Of a stretch of 64,000 nt of DNA, positions 37,521 through 46,077 are shown one piece after another. Origin of the DNA: Archangium lansingense (GTDB lineage Bacteria > Myxococcota > Myxococcia > Myxococcales > Myxococcaceae); contig NZ_JAPNKA010000001.1 in assembly GCF_026626635.1 (NCBI RefSeq), forward strand, positions 7,936,001-8,000,000, given 5' to 3'. A program made the translations under genes and the position numbers. Position 1 is the first letter of the stretch. The number at the start of each line of letters is the position of its first letter. The notes under the pieces were generated by a model, which had not been told where the DNA came from, ran no database searches, and saw only the letters and a list, made by a program, of their open reading frames with translations.

Positions 37521-39596
37521 TCAACGGTTCAGTACGTCCTTGGGTGCCGGCGCGTAGTGGCTGAACCGCATGGTGTAGGTGGCTCTTCCCTGGCTGCGGC
37601 TCCGCAGGTCGGTCGAGTACCCGAACATCTTGGCGAGCGGCACCTGGGCGTTGATTGCCTGCACGCCTCCCGGCCGGGGCTCCATGCCCATGATCTTCCC
37701 GCGGCGGCCGTTCAGGTCGCCGATGACGTCACCGGTGAAGTCATCCGGGGTGACGATCTCACAGTCCATGATGGGCTCCAGGAGCGTCGGAGCGGCGCTG
37801 CGCACGGCGTCCCGGAAGGCCATGGAACCGGCAATCTTGAAGGCCATCTCGTTGGAGTCCACGTCGTGCATCGAGCCGTCGTAGGCCTCCACCTTGATGT
37901 CCAGCATGGGGTAGCCCGCGATGGGGCCACTCTGCATGGCCTCCTGGGCGCCCTGCTTCGCCGCCTCGACGAACTCCTTGGACACCGTCCCACCGACGAT
38001 CTTGTTCTCGAAGGCGAAACCGGCGCCCAGCTCGTTGGGGGCCACGCGCAGGTTGATGTGGCCGTACATGCCCTTGCCGCCCGTCTGGCGGATGTACTTG
38101 CCCTCGGACTCCACCGCCCGGGTGATCGTCTCGCGGTAGGCCACCTGGGGCTTGCCCACGTTGGCGTCGACCTTGAACTCGCGCAGGAGCCGGTCGACGA
38201 TGATCTCCAGGTGCAGCTCGCCCATGCCGGCGATGATCGTCTGCCCCGTCTCCTCGTTCGTCTTCACGCGGAAGGACGGGTCCTCCATCGCCAGACGGGC
38301 GAGGCTGGTGATGATCTTGTCCTGGTCCGCCGTGGACTTCGGCTCGATGGCCACGTCGATGACGGGCTCGGGGAACTCCATCCGCTCCAGGATGATGGGG
38401 TGCTTGTCGTCGCAGAGCGTGTCGCCCGTGGAGGCCAGCTTCAGGCCCACCACCGCGCAGATGTCACCGGCGTAGCACTCCTGGACCTCGTCCTTCTTGT
38501 CCGCGCGCATCTGCACCAGCCGGCTGATGCGCTCGCGCTTGCCCTTCACCGAGTTCCACGCCGCCGTGCCCGCCTCCAGCTTGCCCGAGTAGATGCGCAA
38601 GAAGGTCAGCGTCTGCGACTGGAACGCCGGGTCGTTCATGATCTTGAACGCCAGCGCGCTAAAGGGCGCCTTGTCGTCCGTCGGCCGCGTCTCGTCCTCG
38701 CCCTTGGGCGTCTTGCCGTGCACCGGCGGTACGTCCAGCGGATTGGGCAGGTAGTCCACCACCGCGTCCAGCAGCGGCTGCACACCCTTGTGCTTGAAGG
38801 CCGAGCCACAGAACACGGGGAAGATCTTCAGCCCCAGGCACCCCTTGCGGATGGCGCCGCGAATCTCCTCCTCGGTGAGCTCCTTGCCCTCGAGGAACTT
38901 CTCGGTGAGCGCGTCGTCCTGCTCGGCGGCTGTCTCGACGAGCTCGCTCCGGGCCGCGGTGGCCTCCTCGAGGAACTCCTCGGGGATGTCCGCCACGTCG
39001 TACCGGCTGCCCTGCTCCGAGTCGTGGAACACGAGCGCCTTCATCCGCACCAGATCGATCACGCCGCGGTGCTTGTCCTCGGCTCCCAGCGGCAGCTGCA
39101 GGCGCACCGGACGCGCGCCCAGCTTCTCGCGGATGGAGTTGACGGACATCGTGTAGTCCGCGCCCACTCGGTCCATCTTGTTGATGAAGCAGATGCGGGG
39201 GACCTTGTACTTGTCTGCCTGGCGCCAGACCGTCTCGGACTGGGGCTCCACACCGTTCACGCCGTCGAAGACAGCGATGGCCCCGTCCAGCACGCGCAGC
39301 GAGCGCTCCACCTCGATGGTGAAGTCCACGTGGCCCGGGGTGTCGATGATGTTGATGCGGTACTTCTGGTCGTTCCTGCTCCAGAACGCGGTGATGGCGG
39401 CCGAGGTGATGGTGATGCCGCGCTCGCGCTCCTGGGGCATCCAGTCCGTGGTCGTGGTGCCTTCATGCACCTCGCCCATCTTGTGGATGGCTCCCGTATA
39501 GAACAGGATCCGTTCCGTGGTCGTGGTCTTGCCGGCGTCGATGTGCGCCATGATGCCGATGTTGCGATAGCGCTCGAGCGGATACTCGCGAGGCAT
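37521..39596 (-). CDS. fusA: Elongation factor G
   Basis: This 691-residue translocase GTPase has the GTP-binding motifs AHIDAGKTTTTE, DTPGHVDFT and NKMDR, followed by domains II-V (for example PVIDVAIEPKS and YATDLRSxSQGRATY-type end). It catalyses tRNA-mRNA translocation and, with RRF, ribosome recycling. Length is standard. It follows rpsG after a 141-bp gap with a strong hairpin. Confidence 0.97.
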   Translation of the reverse strand: MPREYPLERYRNIGIMAHIDAGKTTTTERILFYTGAIHKMGEVHEGTTTTDWMPQERERGITITSAAITAFWSRNDQKYRINIIDTPGHVDFTIEVERSLRVLDGAIAVFDGVNGVEPQSETVWRQADKYKVPRICFINKMDRVGADYTMSVNSIREKLGARPVRLQLPLGAEDKHRGVIDLVRMKALVFHDSEQGSRYDVADIPEEFLEEATAARSELVETAAEQDDALTEKFLEGKELTEEEIRGAIRKGCLGLKIFPVFCGSAFKHKGVQPLLDAVVDYLPNPLDVPPVHGKTPKGEDETRPTDDKAPFSALAFKIMNDPAFQSQTLTFLRIYSGKLEAGTAAWNSVKGKRERISRLVQMRADKKDEVQECYAGDICAVVGLKLASTGDTLCDDKHPIILERMEFPEPVIDVAIEPKSTADQDKIITSLARLAMEDPSFRVKTNEETGQTIIAGMGELHLEIIVDRLLREFKVDANVGKPQVAYRETITRAVESEGKYIRQTGGKGMYGHINLRVAPNELGAGFAFENKIVGGTVSKEFVEAAKQGAQEAMQSGPIAGYPMLDIKVEAYDGSMHDVDSNEMAFKIAGSMAFRDAVRSAAPTLLEPIMDCEIVTPDDFTGDVIGDLNGRRGKIMGMEPRPGGVQAINAQVPLAKMFGYSTDLRSRSQGRATYTMRFSHYAPAPKDVLNR

Positions 39597-39682
39597 TTCT
39601 CCGAACCTCTCCAGAACAGGACGGGCGGTTCCCCTGCCCTTCCAACCACGAAACCAACGAAACGGTTGTCAAAGACCGGAAA

Positions 39683-39713
39683 CACCCGGACGCGGGGAAA
39701 CCGCATCCGGGTG
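39683..39713 (-). other. Strong hairpin between rpsG and fusA
   Basis: CACCCGGA pairs with TCCGGGTG, extended inside by GCGG/CCGC with one mismatch, around a GGAAA loop. It lies 24 bp past the rpsG stop and has no U-tract. Confidence 0.5.
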
Positions 39714-39737
39714 CCGGGAACTTCATGAGACGGAGGA

Positions 39738-40208
39738 CTACCAGCGGTAGTGGGCGAAGGCCTTGTTGGCCTCGGCCATCTTGTGCGTGTCCTCGCGCTT
39801 CTTCACCGCGTTGCCACGGTTGTTGGCGGCGTCCATGATCTCGCCGGCCAGCTTCTCCATGGCCGTCTTCTCACCACGCGCCTTGGCGTAGGTGATGATC
39901 CAGCGCATGCCCAGCGCCACGCGGCGATCCTGACGGACCTCCACGGGCACCTGGTAGGTGGCGCCACCGACGCGGCGGCTCTTCACCTCGAGCACCGGCT
40001 TGACGTTGTCCAGGGCCTTCTTGAACGTCTTGAGGGGATCCTCCTTCGCACGCTCCTCGATGAGGGCGAAGGCGCCGTAGCACACCCGCTCGGCGATGGA
40101 CTTCTTCCCCTTGCGCATCAGGTCGTTCACGAACTTCGTGACGAGGCGGTCCTGGAACTTCGGATCGGGAAGGATCTTGCGCTTGGCTACTACGCGACGA
40201 CGAGGCAT
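39738..40208 (-). CDS. rpsG: 30S ribosomal protein S7
   Basis: This 156-residue protein starts MPRRRVVAKRKILPDPKF and contains KTFKKALDNVKPVLEVKSRRVGG-type sequence and an HRMAEANKAFAHYRW-like end. S7 nucleates the 30S head and lines the E site. In E. coli it represses the str operon. It has standard length. Confidence 0.97.
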   Translation of the reverse strand: MPRRRVVAKRKILPDPKFQDRLVTKFVNDLMRKGKKSIAERVCYGAFALIEERAKEDPLKTFKKALDNVKPVLEVKSRRVGGATYQVPVEVRQDRRVALGMRWIITYAKARGEKTAMEKLAGEIMDAANNRGNAVKKREDTHKMAEANKAFAHYRW

Positions 40209-40352
40209 TGCTCTGTATCCCTTACGCCCCGCTCCCTTGCACCCGGGAGTCTAAATGGGGGCTTCGAACTGCGTTGGCGAACTCAGGAAGGCTCCCCAGG
40301 GTGCGGGGCAAGCATCCCAATCAAATGAAACGAAGGTGATCTCGAGCGGAAA

Positions 40353-40724
40353 TCAGCTCGGGCGCTTGGCGCCGTACTTCGAACGGCTCTGCTTGCGGCC
40401 GGCCACGCCCACCGAGTCCAGCGTGCCGCGGACGATGTGGTAGCGAACGCCCGGGAGGTCCTTCACACGGCCACCGCGGATCATCACCACCGAGTGCTCC
40501 TGGAGGTTGTGACCCACGCCGGGGATGTACGAGGTGACCTCGATCCCGTTCGTCAGACGAACACGCGCCACCTTGCGGAGGGCCGAGTTCGGCTTCTTCG
40601 GAGTGGTGGTGTACACACGGGTGCACACGCCACGCTTCTGGGGGCACTCCTTCAGAGCGGGGCTCTTACCCTTGATGTTCAACTTCTCGCGGCCCTTGCG
40701 GACCAGCTGGCTGATAGTCGGCAC
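40353..40724 (-). CDS. rpsL: 30S ribosomal protein S12
   Basis: This 123-residue decoding-centre protein uses a GTG start at 40724 with GAGGAG upstream; PTISQLVRKGRE is the standard N-terminus. The streptomycin-determining lysines are wild type (Lys43 in TTPKKPNS; lysine retained in VKDLPGV). It is the first gene of the long ribosomal block and lies about 80 nt downstream of a near-consensus promoter. Confidence 0.97.
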   Translation of the reverse strand: MPTISQLVRKGREKLNIKGKSPALKECPQKRGVCTRVYTTTPKKPNSALRKVARVRLTNGIEVTSYIPGVGHNLQEHSVVMIRGGRVKDLPGVRYHIVRGTLDSVGVAGRKQSRSKYGAKRPS

Positions 40725-40810
40725 TGAACTCCTCTTCCTTCCCGATTGATCCGGGGGGGTGTCCCCGGGGGCGCATACAAACCTACAACTGCGCTTGAAA
40801 AAGGGCCGCG

Positions 40811-40838
40811 AGTATAGGGAGGGGGCCCCCTGTGTCAA
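40811..40838 (-). promoter_or_regulatory. Sigma70-type promoter of the str/S10/spc/alpha block
   Basis: On the minus strand, TTGACA (40838-40833) is followed after 16 bp by TATACT (40816-40811). This is a full-consensus -35 and a five-of-six -10. It lies directly upstream of rpsL and predicts transcription from about 40804 with an 80-nt leader. Confidence 0.75.
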
Positions 40839-40930
40839 GCACTGCCAGTCCACGGGGTTGGAACCGTGAACGACACAGGCGCCCATTCCTACACTCTGAC
40901 GACGGGCTCGGTCCTCTACTCCCCTGGCTT

Positions 40931-41446
40931 CTAGAAGTCGAGCACCATCACGATCGCGTCCTCAGGCGGCTGGCCCTCGTCCACGTAGTAGTTCGGCCGC
41001 ACCCCCACCGGGCGAAAGCCGAACGACTTGTAGAGGTTGACGGCCGGCTCGTTGCTCTTGCGCACTTCCAGCGTCGCCAGGCAGCACTTGCGCGCCCGCC
41101 CCTCGGCCAGGGTGGCATCCATCAGCGCCCGCCCCACCCCCCGCCGCCGGTGCTCCGGCGCCGTCGCCACGTTCAGCACGTGCACCTCGTCGTGGACGAT
41201 CCAGAAGATGGAGATGCCCAGCAGGCGCCGGCTCCCCTCCGCCAGGGGCTCCTCCAATAGGAAGATGACGGACCAGTCGTGGCTGAGCTCTCGCTGCAGC
41301 AGCTCGAACGACCAGGGGTTGCGGAACGAGGCCTTCTCCAGGTCCATCACCGCCGGAAGATCCTCCCGCGTCATCCTCCGGATGAGGAACGGGGACTCCG
41401 GCTTCAGCTTGTCGCTCGGGTGGGACTCCTCGCGCATCCGTCTCAT
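40931..41446 (-). CDS. rimI: Ribosomal-protein-alanine N-acetyltransferase-like GNAT enzyme
   Basis: This 171-residue GNAT acetyltransferase has the acetyl-CoA pyrophosphate loop APEHRRRGVGRALM, the DLEKASFRNPWS N-terminal motif characteristic of RimI, and NLYKSFGFRPVGVRPNYY at the C-terminal substrate side. RimI acetylates the N-terminus of S18. Its ATG overlaps the stop of the SurA-like gene upstream by 4 bp. It lies directly upstream of the rpsL promoter, in the same direction. Confidence 0.88.
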   Translation of the reverse strand: MRRMREESHPSDKLKPESPFLIRRMTREDLPAVMDLEKASFRNPWSFELLQRELSHDWSVIFLLEEPLAEGSRRLLGISIFWIVHDEVHVLNVATAPEHRRRGVGRALMDATLAEGRARKCCLATLEVRKSNEPAVNLYKSFGFRPVGVRPNYYVDEGQPPEDAIVMVLDF

Positions 41447-42177
41447 GGCTCCCCCTCCCGGGCCCGGGCAAAGGGCGCTACCCGCCGGACCCGCGCGCTC
41501 TCTCGGACCAGCTTGAACTCCTCCTTCGCCAGCTGGCCATAGCGCTCGCGGAACAGCTTCTCCTTGAGGGTGTCCCGCACCGCCTCGTACGGCCCCCCCA
41601 GCGTCCCCTTGTGCTCCTCCCAGTACCGCCGCACCTCCGCCTCGCTCACCTGGGCACGCAGGCGAATCCGGCTGTCCAGGATGCGCTCGGCCCGCACGCC
41701 CCGCTCCAGCACCGCCGTCAGCTGCTCCAGGTCCGCGTCGTGCCGGGCCAGGAAGGCCAGCAGCGCCGTCTCGTCCTCGAAGCGATCACGGAATGCCCTC
41801 AGCCGCGCCTCCACCTCCGAGCGCTCCGCCTGGAAGGCCTGCAGCCGATCCGCCCCCGCCACCAGCAGCCGCTGGTTGATCGCCAGCTCCAGCGCCCCTC
41901 GGAGCGTCTGCTCGTCGAGCGAGACCTCCGCCGCTCGCACGCCCCCTCGCTGTACCAGCGTCACCCGAGCCTCGAACTCCAGCTCGCTCAGGGTGAGGAC
42001 CTGGGTGCCGATGACCGCTACCACCCGGTCGATCACCCGCCCCTCGGCCGCCGGAGCCTCCCCAGCAGGCTCGGAAGGCGGCTCGGGAGCAACCGGCCGG
42101 GCGACGGCCAGGGGCGCCAGCGCGAGCCAGCCCACCATCAGCCCCGTCTTTGTCCCTCGTCCGAGCCGCGCTGCCAT
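41443..42177 (-). CDS. SurA-N-like periplasmic chaperone-type protein without PPIase domain
   Basis: This 244-residue protein has an N-terminal signal segment (residues about 10-28) followed by a SurA-N-like helical domain (VIDRVVAVIGTQVLTLSELEFEARV, LELAINQRLLVAGADR). The parvulin domain that normally follows is absent; residues 150-230 are helical only. SurA-N domains bind outer-membrane proteins in the periplasm, so a holdase-type role is likely. The ATG at 42177 follows CGAGGGTGAGA. A TATAAA sequence (42202-42207) may be its -10 element. It is coupled to rimI by a 4-bp overlap. Confidence 0.7.
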   Translation of the reverse strand: MAARLGRGTKTGLMVGWLALAPLAVARPVAPEPPSEPAGEAPAAEGRVIDRVVAVIGTQVLTLSELEFEARVTLVQRGGVRAAEVSLDEQTLRGALELAINQRLLVAGADRLQAFQAERSEVEARLRAFRDRFEDETALLAFLARHDADLEQLTAVLERGVRAERILDSRIRLRAQVSEAEVRRYWEEHKGTLGGPYEAVRDTLKEKLFRERYGQLAKEEFKLVRESARVRRVAPFARAREGEP

Positions 42178-42293
42178 TCTCACCCTCGTGCCTCCGGCCA
42201 CTTTATACATCCGGACCGTGGCTCACATGCCTTGCTGGCGATCGTCGCACGGCAGGTTACGTTGTTGTCGCTGTCTCGGAGGGCGGCAACACC

Positions 42294-43460
42294 ATGGCGG
42301 ACGACTACTACCAGATTCTCGGCGTGTCCCGGACGGCATCGGCCGACGAAATCAAGAAGGCCTTCCGCAAGCTCGCCCGCAAGTACCACCCGGACGTCAA
42401 CCCGGGGGACAAGGCGGCGGAAGAGAAGTTCAAGCAGCTCAATGCGGCCTTCGAGGTCCTCTCGGACGAGCGCAAGCGCAAGCTCTACGACGAGTTCGGC
42501 GACGAGGCGGCCCAGTTCGGCTTCGACGAGAAGAAGGCCACGCAATACCGGGCCTACAAGGCCGCCCAGGCGTCCGGCGGCGGCATGCCGTTCGGTGGCG
42601 GGGGCGGCGTGGACTTCGACCTGGGCGACATCTTCGGCGACATCTTCAACCGCGGGGGTGGCGGCGGCGTGGACTTCGGAGAGATGTTCGGACGCGCCGG
42701 AGGAGGCCGGGCCGCCGGTCCCACCCCGGGCGAGGACATCACGGCCACCCTCACCCTCAGCTTCAACGAGGCCCTCACCGGCACCGAGCGCAGCATCTCG
42801 CTCCAACGCCCCGGCCGCTGCCAGCGTTGCCATGGCTCGGGCCAGGTGGGGACACCCACCACGTGCGCTACCTGCGGAGGGACCGGGAAGGTGCGCCGCA
42901 GCGGCGTCCTGGGCAGGAACACCAGCGGAACGTGCCCCACCTGCCGGGGGACCGGCCGCGCCGCCCCCCCCTGCCCTTCCTGCCACGGCTCGGGTGTTCT
43001 GGAGGAGACGGCTCGCCTCACCGTGAAGATCCCCGCCGGCGTCCATACCGGCTCCAAGGTGCGGCTGTCCGGCCAGGGCGCGGCGGGCTCGCGCGGGGGG
43101 CCCGCCGGAGACCTCTACATCGAGACGATCGTCTCCGAGCACCCCCTGGTGCGCCGCGAGGGCGACGACCTCTACATGGATCTGCCGGTGACCGTCTCCG
43201 AGGCCATGTTGGGCGCCGAGGTCCGCGTGCCCACCTTCCAGGGCGAGGTGACCGTGAAGGTCCCCGAGGGCTCCCAGTCTGGCCGCCGCATGCGCCTGCG
43301 GGGCCGGGGCGCCCCCTCTCTCAAGGGAGGACCGGCGGGTGACCTCTACCTCACACTCCAGGTCAAGGTGCCCGAACACCCCTCCAACGAGGCCCGCCAG
43401 GCCGCCGAGGCGCTCGCCCGTGCCTACCAGGGCGATGTCCGGGGCTCCCTGCAGCTCTAA
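42294..43460 (+). CDS. dnaJ: Chaperone DnaJ
   Basis: This 388-residue Hsp40 stimulates DnaK. The J domain (residues 1-70) has the HPD motif (KYHPDVN), followed by a Gly/Phe-rich linker with FGGGGGVDFDLG. Four CxxCxGxG zinc repeats follow (CQRCHGSG, CATCGGTG, CPTCRGTG, CPSCHGSG), then the C-terminal substrate domains. The ATG at 42294 follows GGAGGGCGG. It is a stand-alone copy; dnaK and grpE are not in the window and no CIRCE element is visible. It is divergent from the SurA-like gene. Confidence 0.93.
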   Translation: MADDYYQILGVSRTASADEIKKAFRKLARKYHPDVNPGDKAAEEKFKQLNAAFEVLSDERKRKLYDEFGDEAAQFGFDEKKATQYRAYKAAQASGGGMPFGGGGGVDFDLGDIFGDIFNRGGGGGVDFGEMFGRAGGGRAAGPTPGEDITATLTLSFNEALTGTERSISLQRPGRCQRCHGSGQVGTPTTCATCGGTGKVRRSGVLGRNTSGTCPTCRGTGRAAPPCPSCHGSGVLEETARLTVKIPAGVHTGSKVRLSGQGAAGSRGGPAGDLYIETIVSEHPLVRREGDDLYMDLPVTVSEAMLGAEVRVPTFQGEVTVKVPEGSQSGRRMRLRGRGAPSLKGGPAGDLYLTLQVKVPEHPSNEARQAAEALARAYQGDVRGSLQL

Positions 43461-43560
43461 TCGACGGCTGGTCACTGGCCATCCAAGCTTCTTGCGTTAG
43501 CTTGCGCCGCGTCCTACACGGCGCCCAAGAACTCGCAGCACCCCTCGGAGCCTCTCCACC

Positions 43561-44286
43561 ATGGGCATCTTCGATTTCCTCGGCGGCTCCGGCCCCGAAA
43601 AAGCCCTCAAGCTCAAGTCCAAGGTGACCCAGAAGTATGGGGACCCCTCCACCCGCCAGAAGGCCCTCCAGCAGCTCGGGGAGATGAAAATCCCCGAGGC
43701 CGTCAGCGTCCTGCTCCACCGCTACACCATCACCGTGGAGCCCCTCACCACCGACGCCGACGAGAAGGAGCACGTCTTCGAGCTCATCAAGAGCTTCGAC
43801 AAGGACGCGGTGGCCCCCGTCACCGAGTTCCTGCGCAAGAACGAGCAGGCCACCTCCTGGGCCCTCCGCATCCTCGAGTCGCTGCTGCCCGAGTCCGAGG
43901 TCATCAGCATCGTCGTGGACACGCTCAACACGCTGAGCGCCCAGTACATGCGCGACCCCGAGAAGAAGGTCGTCCTGCTCCACTACGTCACCGGAAAGCA
44001 AGATCCGCGCATCGCTCCGGCCGTGCTCCCCCACCTCGATGACATGGCGGACGAGGTGAAGATCGCCGCTCTCAAGGCGCTCGGCCCCCAGAAGCATGAG
44101 CCGGCGCGCGAGCCCATCCTCCGCCTCCTGACGGCCGGCGACACCGCACGCCGCGTGCAGACGGCCGCCCTGGGCGCACTCCAGGAGAGCGGCTTCGGCG
44201 TCCAGGGCTACCGCGAGAAGGTGGAGGCCGTCATGAACGAGCCCTACTACCTCGACGGCAGTGGCCTGGTGCAGCGCCGCGGCTGA
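43561..44286 (+). CDS. HEAT-repeat protein
   Basis: This 241-residue soluble protein is built mostly of alpha-hairpins in the HEAT/PBS-lyase style (for example KKVVLLHYVTGKQDPRIAPAVLPHLDDMADEVKIAALKAL). It has no catalytic motif and probably serves as a protein-interaction scaffold. It starts with ATG at 43561, about 100 bp after dnaJ, and may be in the same transcription unit. It ends 55 bp before the IS4-family insertion. Confidence 0.7.
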   Translation: MGIFDFLGGSGPEKALKLKSKVTQKYGDPSTRQKALQQLGEMKIPEAVSVLLHRYTITVEPLTTDADEKEHVFELIKSFDKDAVAPVTEFLRKNEQATSWALRILESLLPESEVISIVVDTLNTLSAQYMRDPEKKVVLLHYVTGKQDPRIAPAVLPHLDDMADEVKIAALKALGPQKHEPAREPILRLLTAGDTARRVQTAALGALQESGFGVQGYREKVEAVMNEPYYLDGSGLVQRRG

Positions 44287-44326
44287 TCGGCACGCAGCAG
44301 GCACTCCGGTTGACCTCAGGTGTGCC

Positions 44327-44341
44327 CCCTCTCCCACTGGG
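44327..44341. repeat. Left half of REP-like palindrome, copy 2, split by the IS
   Basis: CCCTCTCCC-ACTGGG ends directly at the IS. The continuation GGGAGAGGG is found on the other side (45882-45890). Removing the IS and one 9-bp duplicate restores a perfect REP palindrome with arms CCCTCTCCC and GGGAGAGGG. Confidence 0.8.
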
Positions 44342-45875
44342 CTGAAGAATGCACACGCAGAGGGAGAGAGGGAGCAAGGGGTGAGCAAGCTGGATGGAGC
44401 ATGACGTGAGCGGTAGGGCCGGATAGAGAGGCAGCCCATGGAAGCTGCCCCTTTGTATCTGACGTACGAGGTTCTCTATCCAGCAGGGAGTTTCGGTCCG
44501 CTTGAGGAGGTGTGGCTGAGGGAGAGGTTGCTGCACACCCTTCACCTGATGGAGGGGCAGCCCGGCGTCACCATCAACCGATTGGGCACCAGCCGGGCGG
44601 AGCGAATGGGGGCCTACCGCATGCTGGAGAACGAAGACGTCAGCTTCCGGCAGCTGCTGGAGCCAGCGGCCCGGACAGTGGGCAAGGCGGTGGCGAAAGG
44701 GCAGGCGGGAGAGGTGGCCTTGTGTGTACACGACCGGACCGAGGTGGAGCTCAGCCATCTGTCCATGAGCGGGGTGGGCCAGGTGGGCAATCCCGTGTGT
44801 CAGGGCTTCTTTCTGCAGACGGCGTTGGTGGTGCAGGCCGACGGCGCCGCTTTTGGAGTGCTGGGAGCGCGCACCTGGGCGCGCCCGGCCGCGCAAAGGG
44901 GAAAGGCCAAGAGCAGGAAGCAGCGGCCCTTCGAGCAGAAGGAAAGCAGCTTGTGGTGGCAGGCCATGGTGGAGGCCGAAGAGGGAGTGGGCGAGCCAGG
45001 GCGACTGCTGCACGTCATCGACGCCGAAGGAGACATTTTCGAGTTGTTCTCCCGCTCGGCTAGCGCGTCGTATCAACTGCTGGTGCGCGCCGGCCAGGAC
45101 AGGCGCGTGGAGGGAGAAGGGGGGAGGCTGTGGGCCACCATGGAGGGGCTGCCCGTGGTGGACAGCCGGCTGCTGCACGTGTCGGCGCAACCAGCCCGGG
45201 CGGACAAGCCGGCGCGCACGGCACGCGACGCCACGCTGGTGCTGCGCTACGTCCCTCTCACGCTGCTGCCTCCCGGGCGCCAGGGTGGGCAGCCGGTGCC
45301 GGTGTGGGGCGTGCTGGTGCGCGAAGAAGAGCCGCCACAGGGACAGAAAGCAGTGGAGTGGCTGCTGCTGAGCAACGTGCCCATTGAAAGCGTGGAGGCG
45401 GCCTGGGGCGCGGTGTCCACCTACCAGAAGAGGTGGGGGATTGAGGAGTTGCACAAGGCCCTGAAGACGGGCTGCCGCCTGGAGGGGCGTCAGCACCAGA
45501 GGCGCGAGCACCTTGAAAACCTGCTCGTCCTCACTCTGCTGGTTTCCGTCAAGATGCTGCGCCTGCGCACCCTGAGCCGCACTCTCCCGGACGAGCCCGC
45601 AGATGAAGTGTTGGAGCCCGCCGAGGTGCAGGTGCTCCAAGCCATGGCACCCCAACTCTCTCCACGCATGCGACTGCAAGGGGCGCTGACGCTTCGTCAG
45701 GCCCTGCTGCTCATCGCCGCCCTAGGCGGTTACATGGCCAACCCGGACAAGAAACCTCCGGGCTGGCTCGTCCTCTGGCGCGGCTACGAACGGCTGGGCG
45801 ACTACGTCGCCGGCTTCACCCTCGCCCAGCACCTTTCCTCCGCTCCCCCGCCTACTTAGCGTGTGCAATCCTCAG
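44342..45875 (+). mobile_element. Complete IS4-family insertion sequence (1534 bp)
   Basis: The element is bounded by 17-bp terminal inverted repeats, CTGAAGAATGCACACGC (44342-44358) and the complement of 45859-45875, matching at 15 of 17 positions. Both start with CTGA, like IS10 and IS50. A perfect 9-bp target duplication, CCCACTGGG, flanks it (44333-44341 and 45876-45884). It contains a single intact transposase gene, whose stop codon overlaps the right repeat by one base. The intact ends and gene suggest it is recent and possibly active. Confidence 0.92.
44438..45859 (+). CDS. IS4-family (Tn5-like) DDE transposase
   Basis: This 473-residue transposase shows the full IS4 catalytic triad: Asp99 in HDRTEVEL, Asp195 in IDAEGDIFEL and Glu336 in the YREK signature (Y-QK-R-WGI-E-ELHKAL-K). 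Positions and length closely parallel Tn5 transposase. It is uninterrupted, starting with ATG at 44438 about 96 bp inside the left end and ending in the right inverted repeat. It should carry out cut-and-paste transposition with a 9-bp staggered cut, consistent with the flanking duplication. Confidence 0.93.
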   Translation: MEAAPLYLTYEVLYPAGSFGPLEEVWLRERLLHTLHLMEGQPGVTINRLGTSRAERMGAYRMLENEDVSFRQLLEPAARTVGKAVAKGQAGEVALCVHDRTEVELSHLSMSGVGQVGNPVCQGFFLQTALVVQADGAAFGVLGARTWARPAAQRGKAKSRKQRPFEQKESSLWWQAMVEAEEGVGEPGRLLHVIDAEGDIFELFSRSASASYQLLVRAGQDRRVEGEGGRLWATMEGLPVVDSRLLHVSAQPARADKPARTARDATLVLRYVPLTLLPPGRQGGQPVPVWGVLVREEEPPQGQKAVEWLLLSNVPIESVEAAWGAVSTYQKRWGIEELHKALKTGCRLEGRQHQRREHLENLLVLTLLVSVKMLRLRTLSRTLPDEPADEVLEPAEVQVLQAMAPQLSPRMRLQGALTLRQALLLIAALGGYMANPDKKPPGWLVLWRGYERLGDYVAGFTLAQHLSSAPPPT

Positions 45876-45890
45876 CCCACTGGGAGAGGG
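45876..45890. repeat. Right half of REP-like palindrome, copy 2
   Basis: It begins with the 9-bp target duplicate CCCACTGGG and completes the arm GGGAGAGGG that was separated from CCCTCTCCC by the insertion. Confidence 0.8.
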
Positions 45891-46077
45891 TTGAGCCCCT
45901 GATGTCACCTATCCGACACGGCAATTGTCCTGCGGTCGTCCCCTGTTCTGGGGGGCGTCGGGGAGGGGTTTCCACCCCGGCTCCGGGTAGCGCAGGATCG
46001 GCCCGAGTGGCGATCGCGCCGCCCCCATACGTGGACGGGGGTGGATGCGCCCGCCCCCTGGTTGCCGAGGTAGCTCC

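Noticed and set aside
42178..42293. Search for a CIRCE heat-shock operator upstream of dnaJ
   Set aside because: No TTAGCACTC/GAGTGCTAA inverted repeat is present.
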